Shown here: positions 6,316-14,440 of the stretch, one piece after another | Numbering within the stretch: the first letter of the stretch is position 1 | How the letters are laid out: each line of letters starts with the position of its first letter | Source: Planctomycetota bacterium | GTDB taxonomy: Bacteria; Planctomycetota; UBA1135; UBA2386 | NCBI GenBank assembly: GCA_023433825.1 | Contig: JAEYTU010000368.1 | Span: 1 to 19,413, forward strand | Reading direction: 5' to 3' | DNA: 19,413 nt | The notes under the pieces: model-generated | Database searches by the model: none | What the model was told of the DNA's origin: nothing | Seen by the model: only the letters and a program-made list of their open reading frames with translations | Made by a program: the position numbers and the translations under genes

Positions 6316-8805
6316 TCACAGCGCTTGCCGGCGGAATCGTTCGAGAGTCTTGGCGACGCGGTCGAAGACGTCGGCGGCGGGCAGACCCGTCAGCAATTCG
6401 AGCCCTTCGCGAACGTGCTCGACGCCGTAGACGTGAAACCGCCCCTCGGCGACCGCCGCGACGACTTCCGGGTCGAGCATCAGGTCGGCGACGTTCGCGC
6501 GCGGGACGAGCACGCCCTGGCGCCCGGTCAGCTTGCGCATCCGGCACAGCCGGAAGAACCCTTCGATCTTCTCGTTGACCGAGCCGACCGACTGGATCTC
6601 GCCCTTCTGGTTGACCGAGCCGGTGATCGCGAGCCCCTGTTCGAGCGGCACGCGCGCCAGCGCCGACAGCAGCGCGTACAGCTCCGCGCTCGACGCCGAG
6701 TCGCCCTCGACGCCGCCATAGGTCTGCTCGAAGCACAGCGTCGCCTGCACGCAGATCGGGCCCGCGCTGCCGAACTGCTCCAGCAGGAATCCGTGCAGGA
6801 TCATCACGCCCTTGTCGTGCAGCGGCCCCGACAGCGCGATCTCGCGCTCGATGTTCAGGACGCCGTTGCTGCCGCGCGTGCCCGGCGCCGCCGCGGCCGT
6901 GATCCGGCACGGCTTGCCGAACGCCAACGTGCCGGTCTCCAGCACGGTCAATGCATTGACCTGGCCGACGTCGCGCCCGGCCGTCCGCAGCAACAGGTAC
7001 CCGTCGCGGAACTCGCGTTCGACCTGTTCGCGCGGCAGGTCGTGCCGCGACTCGCGCTCGCGCAGCGCCGCAGCGACGTGCAGCCGTTCGGTCGCCGGTG
7101 CGCCGTCGCGCTTCGCGAGGAACGACGCCTCGCGGCCGACGTCGGCGAGGTCGCCGAAGCAGGTCGTCAGCCGATCGCGCCGCCCGGAACGCCGCGCGCC
7201 GTACTCGGCGACGGCCGCGTTCGCGTCGTTCGACAGCGGCACCCAGCCCTCGCGTTCGGCCATCCAGTGCAGGAAATCGGCGTAGCGGCGCAGGTTCGCC
7301 GGCCCGACCGGGATCGTCGTGTCGAACTCGGCGTGGACCTTGAACGTCTGCGAGAACTGCGGGTCCTCGGCCGTCATCGCCTCGTAGTGGCCGGGTTCGC
7401 CGATCAGCAGCACCTTGACGTCGAGCGGGATCGCCTCGGGCTGCAACGCGCCGCCGGTCGTGCCGCTGCTGGCGTCGTAGTGGCGGATCTCGAGCTTGCC
7501 GCTCTTCAATGCGCGCTTCAGCAGCGACCAGACGCCGGGCTCGGTCAGCACGTCGGCCAGGCGAAGGATCAGGTAACCGCCGTCGGCCTGGACCAACGCG
7601 CCGGGTGTCAGCGCGGCGAGGCCGGCGTGCTCGCCGTTCTCCGGTGCCTCGACGGTGCCGAACAGGTTCGCGTAGGTCGGGTTCGTCTCGACGACGACCG
7701 GGCAGTCCTCGCTGTCGTGCGCACGAACGACGTGGACGGCGAGCTCGCGAAACTTCGTGTCGAGCAGGCGCGTCGGGCGGGCGCTCCCGGGATCGGCCGT
7801 GTCAAGACCCGGGCCCTGACCCTGTCCTTGCGGCGGCGGCGCCGGCGCGGCGTCGGGGCCCTCGTCGAGCGCGACCCACCGTTCGAGATCGCGTTCGACG
7901 TGGCGACGCACGCCGGCCAGGTAGTCGGAGACCTCGGCCTGCGGCCATTGCCGGCGGAAGTCGCGGAAGTGCATCTCCAGCACGCGCGCGGCGACGTGAC
8001 GGTCCATCGCGCGAAGTTCACGCTCGGTCCGCCGCGCGACGTCGCGGGCGCGCTCGCTGACCTCGGTCAGCCGCTCCATCAGCTCGTCGCGGGCCGCCAG
8101 CATCTTGGTGCGCTGCGCCGTCGTGACCTTCTTCTCGTGCACGAGCGCGTTCAGCGCCTCGACGCTGACCGGTTCGTCGTCGTGCAGCAGATAGATGTCG
8201 GCCGCCGTGCCGCCGCCCTGCGTCGGGAACTGCACGAGCGCGCATCCGGCGCGGCGCGACTCGCGCGTCAGCGCGGCCATCAGCCGATGCTCGCGTTCCT
8301 CGGCGGCCTTGACGACGAGCCGGCGCGACGTCTTGTGCGGCCGCGAACGCAGCGCCGACTGCAGCCCGTCGTGGATCCGCAGGACCATGTCCTCCATGTC
8401 GCGGCGGAACTGCTGCGCGCTGCCGCGCGGCAGCGTGATCAGCCGTGGCCGGTTCGGCTCGTACAGGTTGTTGACGTAGACGCGGTCCGGGCCGAGGCGG
8501 CACGCCGGCTTCATCTCCTCGAGCAAGTGCCGGACGACGGTCGTGCGCCCGGTCCCCATGATCCCGCTGACGAAGATGTTGTAGCCGGGCCCGTACAGCT
8601 CGAGCCCGAGCCGCAGCGCCGCCATCGCGCGCGTCTGGCCGAGCAGTTCCGACACGCGCGGCGGGTGACGCGACGGCGCGATCGGCGGGCAGGTCCAGCG
8701 AAGTGCCTCCGACGCGAGCCGAAGTGCCGCGATCGCGTCGGTGTTGGCGCTGCTGCCGTGGCTGTCGGCGGCCGGGCCGCCCGACGTCCCGCCCTTGCCG
8801 ACCAC
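6316..8805 (-). CDS. Lon-related ATP-dependent protease (LonB/YcbZ type, 829 aa)
   Basis: This cytosolic AAA+ serine protease belongs to the Lon-related family with an AAA_32-type ATPase and a C-terminal Lon protease domain; about 800 residues is usual. Visible landmarks are SEALRWTCPP (about 32-41) and LLGQTRAMAALRLG, then the P-loop GIMGTGRT (81-88), with Arg instead of the Walker A Lys. After a helical insertion and the ATPase core comes the protease domain, with catalytic S703 in EGDSASSAE and K746 in SVNEKIEG. The 43-residue spacing equals that of classical Lon. GTG 8805 is the last start before the family N-terminus. TTG 8859 (847 aa), three bases after the stress-protein stop and preceded by GGGGG, is a real alternative that would couple the genes. 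A Gln/Gly/Pro-rich linker lies in the middle (PPPQGQGQGPG). The role is likely protein quality control or stress proteolysis. Confidence 0.9.
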   Translation of the reverse strand: MVGKGGTSGGPAADSHGSSANTDAIAALRLASEALRWTCPPIAPSRHPPRVSELLGQTRAMAALRLGLELYGPGYNIFVSGIMGTGRTTVVRHLLEEMKPACRLGPDRVYVNNLYEPNRPRLITLPRGSAQQFRRDMEDMVLRIHDGLQSALRSRPHKTSRRLVVKAAEEREHRLMAALTRESRRAGCALVQFPTQGGGTAADIYLLHDDEPVSVEALNALVHEKKVTTAQRTKMLAARDELMERLTEVSERARDVARRTERELRAMDRHVAARVLEMHFRDFRRQWPQAEVSDYLAGVRRHVERDLERWVALDEGPDAAPAPPPQGQGQGPGLDTADPGSARPTRLLDTKFRELAVHVVRAHDSEDCPVVVETNPTYANLFGTVEAPENGEHAGLAALTPGALVQADGGYLILRLADVLTEPGVWSLLKRALKSGKLEIRHYDASSGTTGGALQPEAIPLDVKVLLIGEPGHYEAMTAEDPQFSQTFKVHAEFDTTIPVGPANLRRYADFLHWMAEREGWVPLSNDANAAVAEYGARRSGRRDRLTTCFGDLADVGREASFLAKRDGAPATERLHVAAALRERESRHDLPREQVEREFRDGYLLLRTAGRDVGQVNALTVLETGTLAFGKPCRITAAAAPGTRGSNGVLNIEREIALSGPLHDKGVMILHGFLLEQFGSAGPICVQATLCFEQTYGGVEGDSASSAELYALLSALARVPLEQGLAITGSVNQKGEIQSVGSVNEKIEGFFRLCRMRKLTGRQGVLVPRANVADLMLDPEVVAAVAEGRFHVYGVEHVREGLELLTGLPAADVFDRVAKTLERFRRQAL

Positions 8806-8861
8806 CGTCGGAACGTCACCCCGCGGACGTTGCCGCGCGCGGACCTTCCGCCCGGCCAACG

Positions 8862-9335
8862 TCAGCCCCCGAGCCGCGCCGGCGCGACGAGGACCGGACA
8901 CGGCGCGGCGTTCAGGATGTCGCCGGCGGTGCTGCCGAGCATCTTCTTCATGAACCCGGTCCGCCCGCTCGAGCGGACGACGATCAAGTCGACCTTCTGG
9001 ACGAGCGCTTCCTTCAGGATCTGCTCCTCGACCTCTTCGCTGACCGTCGCGTGCCCGAGCGCCTTGACGCCGAGCGCGGTCGCCTCGTCGACGATTCGCC
9101 GCAGGATCCGCTTCGCGTCGTCGACGAGCGAGACGTGGAAGCTGTCGCTGCGCGACGACCGCGAGGCGCGGTGCTGGCCGATCAGCGCGACCATCGCCGG
9201 CGTGTCGATGACGGCGAACAGCAACAGCTCGGCGCGGAGTTGAGCTGCGAGTTTGACCGCGTAGCTCATGTCGACGGGTTCGTTCGACGCCAGTTCGACC
9301 GGCGCAAGAATCCGCGTGACGACCCGATCCGACAT
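8862..9335 (-). CDS. Universal stress protein, UspA domain (157 aa)
   Basis: Start ATG at 9335, with AAGGTG five bases upstream. The single UspA domain is of usual length: RILAPVELASNEPVDMSYAVKLAAQL at the N-terminus, ELLLFAVID as the second strand, and KVDLIVVRSSGRTGFMKKMLG then STAGDILNAAPCPVLVAP at the C-terminus. The ATP-binding signature G-2x-G-9x-G(S/T) is nearly intact: G, nine residues, then GS are present, but the first Gly is replaced by Arg (VRSSG). ATP binding may therefore be altered. USP proteins are cytosolic, nucleotide-binding regulators of stress survival. It is the first gene of the minus-strand proteolysis operon, followed immediately by the Lon-related protease. Confidence 0.9.
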   Translation of the reverse strand: MSDRVVTRILAPVELASNEPVDMSYAVKLAAQLRAELLLFAVIDTPAMVALIGQHRASRSSRSDSFHVSLVDDAKRILRRIVDEATALGVKALGHATVSEEVEEQILKEALVQKVDLIVVRSSGRTGFMKKMLGSTAGDILNAAPCPVLVAPARLGG

Positions 9336-9343
9336 GGGCGCAC

Positions 9344-9349
9344 CTTATA
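9344..9349 (-). promoter_or_regulatory. Candidate -10 element for the stress/proteolysis operon
   Basis: Read on the minus strand, TATAAG lies 8 bases before the ATG at 9335 and matches the TATAAT consensus at five of six positions. AT-rich hexamers are rare in this GC-rich DNA. No convincing -35 box is seen 17 bases upstream (TTCGCG). If used, transcription would begin at or next to the start codon. The same bases also form part of the Shine-Dalgarno-like AAGGTG, so the match may be coincidental. Confidence 0.3.
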
Positions 9350-9399
9350 GAGGGCGACTCGGCCGCCGCGAACGATTTCGCGGTCGCGCTCGATGACGC

Positions 9400-9440
9400 G
9401 CATGCGTCGCGTGCAGACGAACGCGACGCGCGACGCATGC
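9400..9440. promoter_or_regulatory. 12-bp perfect inverted repeat in the divergent promoter region
   Basis: GCATGCGTCGCG (9400-9411) and CGCGACGCATGC (9429-9440) are perfect reverse complements separated by 17 bases. The element lies in the 201-bp gap between the stress-protein gene (minus) and the debranching gene (plus), 64 bases from one start codon and 96 from the other. It could be an operator for a dimeric regulator or a hairpin in the leader of one of the operons. The rest of the 9336-9536 gap holds no convincing ORF; I see no clear promoter for the glycogen operon. Confidence 0.45.
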
Positions 9441-9536
9441 CGCGCGCTCGCACACGGTCGAGCGTTCGCAGCTGCGTTGCCAGCGCGCTTTTTCCCGTGC
9501 ACGTCGTTGCTACTCTGCCGCCGCGACACGAGCCCG

Positions 9537-11573
9537 ATGACGACACCTCTGCTGCATTTCGATCGAGACGAGCTGCTGGTCTTGGAGACCGCACTGACGC
9601 GCGAATGGCTCGAGGTCGATCACCGCAGCGGCTACGCGTCGAGCTCGGTGCTGCTCTGCCACACGCGACGGCACCACGGCCTGCTCGTGACGGTGCCGCC
9701 CGGGATGCAGAAGCGGCACGTCTTCCTGTCGCGCTTCGAGGAGTCGCTGCACCGCGAGGACCGCCACTTCGCGCTGTCGGTCGGCCGGTATCCGGGGACG
9801 TTCCACCCGCTCGGTCACCAGGGGCTCGAGAGCTTCGACCTGACGCCGTGGCCGGCCTGGACCTACCGGATCGGGCGCGCCGAGATCCATCGCGACGTCC
9901 AGCGGATCCGCGACACCGACGCCGTCGTCACGCGCTACCGGATCGACACACCGCGCGACGACATCGAACTGCGCCTGCGGCCGCTGCTTGCGTTCCGCGA
10001 GCACGACCGGTTGACGGTCGAGAACCTCGGGCTGAACCCGCGCGTGACGCGCATCGCCGGCGGGATCACGTGTCGCCCGTATGCGTCGCTGCCGCCGATC
10101 GCGATCACGGTCGACGGCGCCGAATCGCGGTTCGAGGCCGATCCGGTCTGGTACCGGCGCGTCGAGTACCCGCTCGACCTGCGGCGCGGGTTCGACGGGC
10201 ACGAGGACCAGTTCTGCCCCGGCACGCTGCACGTCAAGATCCCGGCCGGGCGCGCGTTCGCCGTCGCGGCGAGTCTCGGCGACGCGCTGGCGGCACCGCT
10301 CGCGACGTTCACGGCGCAAGCGGCGGCGCGCGTCGCCCGGCTGCCGCAGACGCGCGACCTGCGGGCGATGCTCGGCCACGGCGCGGAGACGTTCACGCTG
10401 CACCAAGGCGGCGTCGATCGGATCGTCGCCGGCTTCCACTGGCTCGGTGAGAACCTGCGCGACACGTTGCTCGCGACGCCGGGACTGACGCTGCACGCGG
10501 CGACCGACGGTGGTCGGCCCGACCGCGAACGCTGCGGACGGATCCTCGACGACGCAGCGATGCGGATTCGCGCCGGCTTGACGGCGCGCGACGGTGGCGC
10601 GGGTGGCGATGGCGCGAACGGCGCCAACGCCGCACCGCGGATCCGCGACGACGCGCCGTTGTGGCTCGCGTGGTCGGTGCGCCAGTTCGAACTCGCCGGC
10701 GAATCGGCGACGGCGATCGCCGAACGGTTCCTGCCGACGCTGACGCTGGTCGCCGAGACCTATCGCAGCGTCGGCGCGCCGGGCGCGCGTTCCGACCTCG
10801 GCTTCCGGATCGACGCCGACGGATTGCCGGTGCAGGACGGATCGATTCCGGCGCCGACCTGGATGGACGCGACGGTCGACGGCCGGCCGGTGACGCCGCG
10901 CAGCGGGACGCCGGTCGAGACGGCGGCGCTGTGGTACTTCCTGCTGCAGTACCTCGAGACGCTGCACCACGCGCGCGGTGATCGGCTCGCCGAGCTGACG
11001 TGGAGCAAGCGGCGCCGCGCGGCCGGGCGCGCGTTCCGCAAGCGGCTCTGGATCGACGCCAAGCGCACGCTCGCCGATGCCGTCGACGGCACGCACGTGG
11101 ACGGCTCCGTGCGTCCGAACATGGTCATCGCCGCGGCGCTCGAATGGAGTCCGCTGACGCGCGGCAAACGCACCGACGTCGTCCAGCGCGCCGAGGTCGA
11201 GCTGCTGACACCGCGCGGGCTGCGCACGCTCGCGCCGAAGAACGCCAACTACATCGGCCGCTATCACGGCACGCCCGGCGAACGCGACCACGCGCGCCAC
11301 CAAGGCACCGTCTGGCCGTGGCTGCTCGGGTTCTTCGTCGAGGCGTGGCTTCGTTCGCTCGGTGACGATCCGGCCGGCATCGCGTACCTGCGCTCGATCC
11401 TCGACGGGTTCCGCGAGCAGTTGCCGGGGCAAGGTCTGCTGCTGCTGTCCGAACTCAGCGACGGCGACCCGCCGCACCGGCCTCTCGGCGCGATCGCCCG
11501 CGCGATCACCCAAGGCGAACTGCTGCGCGCCTACGCGCTGCTCGACCGCGCGTCGGAGGTCGCCCCCGGATGA
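9537..11573 (+). CDS. Glycogen debranching enzyme, amylo-alpha-1,6-glucosidase (GH133, 678 aa)
   Basis: The ATG at 9537 is chosen because the conserved N-terminal domain begins right after it (TREWLEVDHRSGYASSSV); upstream codons are not protein-like. The N-terminal GDE_N-type beta domain covers about 1-260. The (alpha/alpha)6 catalytic domain (GDE_C) covers about 290-670, with HWLGENLRDTLLATPGLTL (301-319), TWMDATVDGRPVTPRSGTPV (441-460), RPNMVIAAALEWSPL, NYIGRYHGT, HQGTVWPWLLGFFVEA and LSELSDGDPPHRP (637-649). D444 (WMDA) and E639 (SEL) are the acidic residues I would expect to act in catalysis. It hydrolyses alpha-1,6 branch points of glycogen in the cytosol. An Ala/Gly-rich insertion (about 353-366) is a surface loop. 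The stop overlaps the next start (ATGA), so it is the first gene of a coupled glycogen operon. Confidence 0.9.
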   Translation: MTTPLLHFDRDELLVLETALTREWLEVDHRSGYASSSVLLCHTRRHHGLLVTVPPGMQKRHVFLSRFEESLHREDRHFALSVGRYPGTFHPLGHQGLESFDLTPWPAWTYRIGRAEIHRDVQRIRDTDAVVTRYRIDTPRDDIELRLRPLLAFREHDRLTVENLGLNPRVTRIAGGITCRPYASLPPIAITVDGAESRFEADPVWYRRVEYPLDLRRGFDGHEDQFCPGTLHVKIPAGRAFAVAASLGDALAAPLATFTAQAAARVARLPQTRDLRAMLGHGAETFTLHQGGVDRIVAGFHWLGENLRDTLLATPGLTLHAATDGGRPDRERCGRILDDAAMRIRAGLTARDGGAGGDGANGANAAPRIRDDAPLWLAWSVRQFELAGESATAIAERFLPTLTLVAETYRSVGAPGARSDLGFRIDADGLPVQDGSIPAPTWMDATVDGRPVTPRSGTPVETAALWYFLLQYLETLHHARGDRLAELTWSKRRRAAGRAFRKRLWIDAKRTLADAVDGTHVDGSVRPNMVIAAALEWSPLTRGKRTDVVQRAEVELLTPRGLRTLAPKNANYIGRYHGTPGERDHARHQGTVWPWLLGFFVEAWLRSLGDDPAGIAYLRSILDGFREQLPGQGLLLLSELSDGDPPHRPLGAIARAITQGELLRAYALLDRASEVAPG

Positions 11574-13138
11574 ACGTCCTGATGCTCGGATGGGAGTTCC
11601 CGCCGCACATCAGTGGCGGGCTCGGCACGGCGTGCTTCGGGCTGACGCGCGGGCTGCGCCACAACGACGTCCACGTTCGGTTCGTCGTGCCGCGCGCGCA
11701 CGGCGACGAGGACGCCAGCTACGTCGAGATCGTCGGCTGCAACGACGTGCGCATTCCCGGGCTGGCGCGCGCTCGCGCGATCGCGGCGACCGGCGAGACA
11801 CGGGCCGACGTGCTGCACGACGTCGCGCGCGGGGTGGCGAACGTCGAAGCCGGCTCCAGCGGCGGCGCGCGCGTCGGTGTCCCGGGCATGACGCCGTTCG
11901 ATCCGTCCGACCCGGACGCCGACCCACTGCTGCCCGGCCTGTTCGAACTGCTCGCCGTCGACAGCCCGCTGCATCCATACCTCGACGAGGCCGCCTACGC
12001 GCAACGGCTGCTCGCGCTCGGAGGCGTCGCGCACTCGACCGACAAGGCCGAGGTGTTGGCGGCGCTGCGCGAGTTGCTGACCGCGGCCGACCGCGCATCG
12101 GCGACGGCGGCGGCGCGTCGGATCGCGGCGGCGGTCGGAACCGGGGGCGCCGAAGCGGCGGCAGCGGCCAGCGAGGACGACGGCTTCCTGTCGTTCAGCG
12201 GCGTCTACGGACCCGATCTGATGTCGGAGGTCGCGCGCTACGCGCTCGCCGTCGCCGAGATCGCGCGACACGGCGGCATCGATCTCGTCCATGCGCACGA
12301 CTGGATGACGATCCCGGCCGGCATCGTCGCGGCACGGATCGCCGGCAAACCGCTGGTCCTGCACGTGCACGCACTCGAGTACGACCGCAGCGGCGACGCC
12401 GTGAACCGCTCCGTCCGCGACATCGAGCAGATGGGGTTCCTCGCCGCCGACCGCCTGATCTGCGTCAGCCACTACACGGCGGGACTCGTCCGCAAGCGCT
12501 ACTTCGTCGATCGCGAGAAGGTGCGCGTCGTGCACAACGCCGTCACGCACCAGGAGCAGACGGCGGCGTGGCACGTGCAGAAGGCGATCCCAGAACCGAT
12601 CGTGCTCTTCCTCGGTCGGATCACGTTCCAGAAGGGGCCGGACTACTTCCTCGAAGCCGCCGCGCGCGTGGTCAAGGTCGAGCCGAACGTCAAGTTCGTC
12701 ATGAGCGGCAGCGGCGACATGCTGCCGAAGATGATCGAGCGCGCGGCACGACTCGGGCTCGCGCGCCACATGCACTTCACCGGCTTCCTGCGCGGCAAGG
12801 ACGTCGAGCGGATGTACGCGATGGCCGACATCTACGTCATGCCGTCGGTGTCGGAGCCGTTCGGGATCTCGCCGCTCGAAGCGATGGCGCTCGACGTGCC
12901 GGTCGTCGTCTCGCAGCAGAGCGGCGTCGCCGAGATCCTCAGCAACGCGTTGAAGGTCGACTTCTGGGACGTCGACGACATCGCCAACAAGATCCTCGCG
13001 TTGCTTCGCTATCCCGCGCTGTCCGAGCAATTGCGCGAGGACGGCAAGGAGGAAGTCGGTCGACTCCGCTGGGAACAGCAGGGTCGCCTCGTCAAGGACG
13101 TCTACGAAGAGCTGCTCGCCAGCCAGGGGGCGCGATGA
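11570..13138 (+). CDS. Glycosyltransferase, GT4/GT5-like, probable alpha-glucan synthase (522 aa)
   Basis: The ATG at 11570 overlaps the upstream stop by 4 bases. The protein is a GT-B enzyme. The N-terminal Rossmann domain begins MNVLMLGWEFPPHISGGLGT, with the GG-L-G nucleotide-sugar loop at 16-19. HAHDWMTIP (241-249) is the usual acceptor/donor element. The C-terminal domain has GRITFQKG (349-356; R350 and K355 contact the donor phosphates in relatives) and the E-x7-E motif SEPFGISPLEA (E429 and E437). Residues about 65-205 form a long, variable, Ala-rich insertion between the first strands, unlike short GT4 enzymes. The position between debranching enzyme and GH57 enzyme matches the glycogen clusters I recall from Bacteroides and some archaea, where this protein is called glycogen synthase. 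Donor specificity (UDP- or ADP-glucose) cannot be read from the sequence. Confidence 0.85.
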   Translation: MNVLMLGWEFPPHISGGLGTACFGLTRGLRHNDVHVRFVVPRAHGDEDASYVEIVGCNDVRIPGLARARAIAATGETRADVLHDVARGVANVEAGSSGGARVGVPGMTPFDPSDPDADPLLPGLFELLAVDSPLHPYLDEAAYAQRLLALGGVAHSTDKAEVLAALRELLTAADRASATAAARRIAAAVGTGGAEAAAAASEDDGFLSFSGVYGPDLMSEVARYALAVAEIARHGGIDLVHAHDWMTIPAGIVAARIAGKPLVLHVHALEYDRSGDAVNRSVRDIEQMGFLAADRLICVSHYTAGLVRKRYFVDREKVRVVHNAVTHQEQTAAWHVQKAIPEPIVLFLGRITFQKGPDYFLEAAARVVKVEPNVKFVMSGSGDMLPKMIERAARLGLARHMHFTGFLRGKDVERMYAMADIYVMPSVSEPFGISPLEAMALDVPVVVSQQSGVAEILSNALKVDFWDVDDIANKILALLRYPALSEQLREDGKEEVGRLRWEQQGRLVKDVYEELLASQGAR

Positions 13139-14367
13139 CCTCGCTCGTCTTCTATTTCCAGGTGCATCAGCCGTTCCGGCTCCGACGCTACACGTTCTTC
13201 GACATCGCGCAGTCGGAGCACTACTTCGACGACGCCGAGAACGCGCGGATCGTTCGCCGCGTCGCCGAGAAGTGCTACCTGCCGATGAACGCCGTCTTGC
13301 AGCGGCTGATCGAGCGGCACGGCGACGACTTCCGCTGTGCGTTCTCGGTCAGCGGTACCGCGCTCGATCAGTTCGAGGCGTGGTCGCCGGAGACGCTCGA
13401 GAGCTTCCGCCGCCTCGCCGCGACCGGGAACGTCGAGTTCCTGTGCGAGACGTCGCACCATTCGCTGGCGTTCCTGTTCGACCAAGTTGAGTTCGACGCG
13501 CAGGTCGCCGAGCAGGCCGAGCGCGTCGAGCGGCTGTTCGGGCGCCGGCCGACCGGGTTCCGCAACACCGAGTTGGTCATCGACGAACGCGTCGCCGCGG
13601 CCGCCGAACGGCTCGGGTTCGAGGTCATCCTCGGCGAAGGCGCCGACCATCTGCTCGGCTGGCGCAGTCCACACTTCGTCTACCGCCCCGAAGGCTGCGA
13701 ACGGATCAAGCTGCTGCTGCGCTCGTACAAGCTCGCCGACGACATCGCGTTCCGGTTCAGCAACCGCGGTTGGGATCAGTGGCCGCTGACGGCCGAGAAG
13801 TGGAACGACTGGCTGCATCGCATCCCGGCCGACGACGCCTGCGTCTGTCTGTTCATGGACTACGAGACGTTCGGCGAGCACCAATGGGCCGACACCGGGA
13901 TCTTCCAGTTCATGGAGCATCTGCCGGCGCAGGTCCTGCGGTCGGGCCGGTTCCGTTTCGAGACGCCGACCGAGACCGCGCGTGCACACGACCCGGTCGG
14001 TCGGCTGTCGATCCCGTACCCGGTGTCGTGGGCCGACACCGAACGCGCTCTGCCGGCGTGGCTCGGCAACCACATGCAGCGCGCCGCCGGTGACGCGCTG
14101 TACCGCAGTGCGCAGACGATCCGTGCGCTCGGTGCGATTCCGGAAGCCGACGGCGGCGCACCGGACCTGCTGCGTCGGTGGCGACGCCTGACGACGTCGG
14201 ACCACCTTTACTACATGTGCACGAAGTGGTTCGCCGATGGGGACGTCCACAAGTACTTCAGCCCGTATGCGAGTCCGCACGACGCATTCATCGCGTTCAT
14301 GAACGTCCTCGACGATCTCGAACGTCGCGTCGCGCGTGCCGCGCAACGGGCATCGCTCCCTGTCTGA
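13135..14367 (+). CDS. GH57 family glycoside hydrolase, alpha-amylase-like (410 aa)
   Basis: The ATG at 13135 overlaps the upstream stop by 4 bases. GH57 features run in order. LVFYFQVHQPFRLRRY (4-19) contains the family HQP element. CAFSVSGTALDQFE is region 2. GFRNTELVID (141-150) carries the likely nucleophile E146, and FMDYETFGEHQW (240-251) carries the likely acid/base D242. The C-terminal helical part contains SDHLYYMCTKWF (355-366). This arrangement is that of the archaeal MJ1611-type alpha-amylase group within GH57. It is predicted to be cytosolic, since no signal peptide is seen. It could hydrolyse alpha-1,4 bonds or transfer glucan chains; GH57 also includes glucanotransferases and branching enzymes, and no other branching enzyme is visible in the operon. 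Transferase or branching activity therefore cannot be excluded. Confidence 0.88.
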   Translation: MTSLVFYFQVHQPFRLRRYTFFDIAQSEHYFDDAENARIVRRVAEKCYLPMNAVLQRLIERHGDDFRCAFSVSGTALDQFEAWSPETLESFRRLAATGNVEFLCETSHHSLAFLFDQVEFDAQVAEQAERVERLFGRRPTGFRNTELVIDERVAAAAERLGFEVILGEGADHLLGWRSPHFVYRPEGCERIKLLLRSYKLADDIAFRFSNRGWDQWPLTAEKWNDWLHRIPADDACVCLFMDYETFGEHQWADTGIFQFMEHLPAQVLRSGRFRFETPTETARAHDPVGRLSIPYPVSWADTERALPAWLGNHMQRAAGDALYRSAQTIRALGAIPEADGGAPDLLRRWRRLTTSDHLYYMCTKWFADGDVHKYFSPYASPHDAFIAFMNVLDDLERRVARAAQRASLPV

Positions 14368-14440
14368 CCCATCGCATCGGTCCGACGGGAACTCCGCGCG
14401 CCCACGCCCGACCCCGGGGTCCGGCTCCAACGACAGATCG

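Noticed and set aside
4401..6578. A 725-codon plus-strand open frame opposite the aminopeptidase gene.
   Set aside because: It is the antisense shadow of an M1 gene with a complete zinc site and has no domain of its own.
6211..9243. A 1010-codon plus-strand open frame opposite the Lon-related protease and stress-protein genes.
   Set aside because: The translation is compositionally biased (Arg, Ala, Asp, Gln) with no family motif, while the minus strand carries catalytic residues of known families.
9510..11513. A 667-codon minus-strand frame opposite the debranching enzyme.
   Set aside because: Low-complexity Arg/Ala/Gln sequence with no motif; the plus strand has clear GH133 motifs throughout.
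14336..14440. An upstream in-frame start at 14336 that would extend the fusion protein by 35 residues.
   Set aside because: The extension overlaps the end of the GH57 gene and reads as Ser/Pro/Arg-rich non-domain sequence; GT3 homology begins at ATG 14441.
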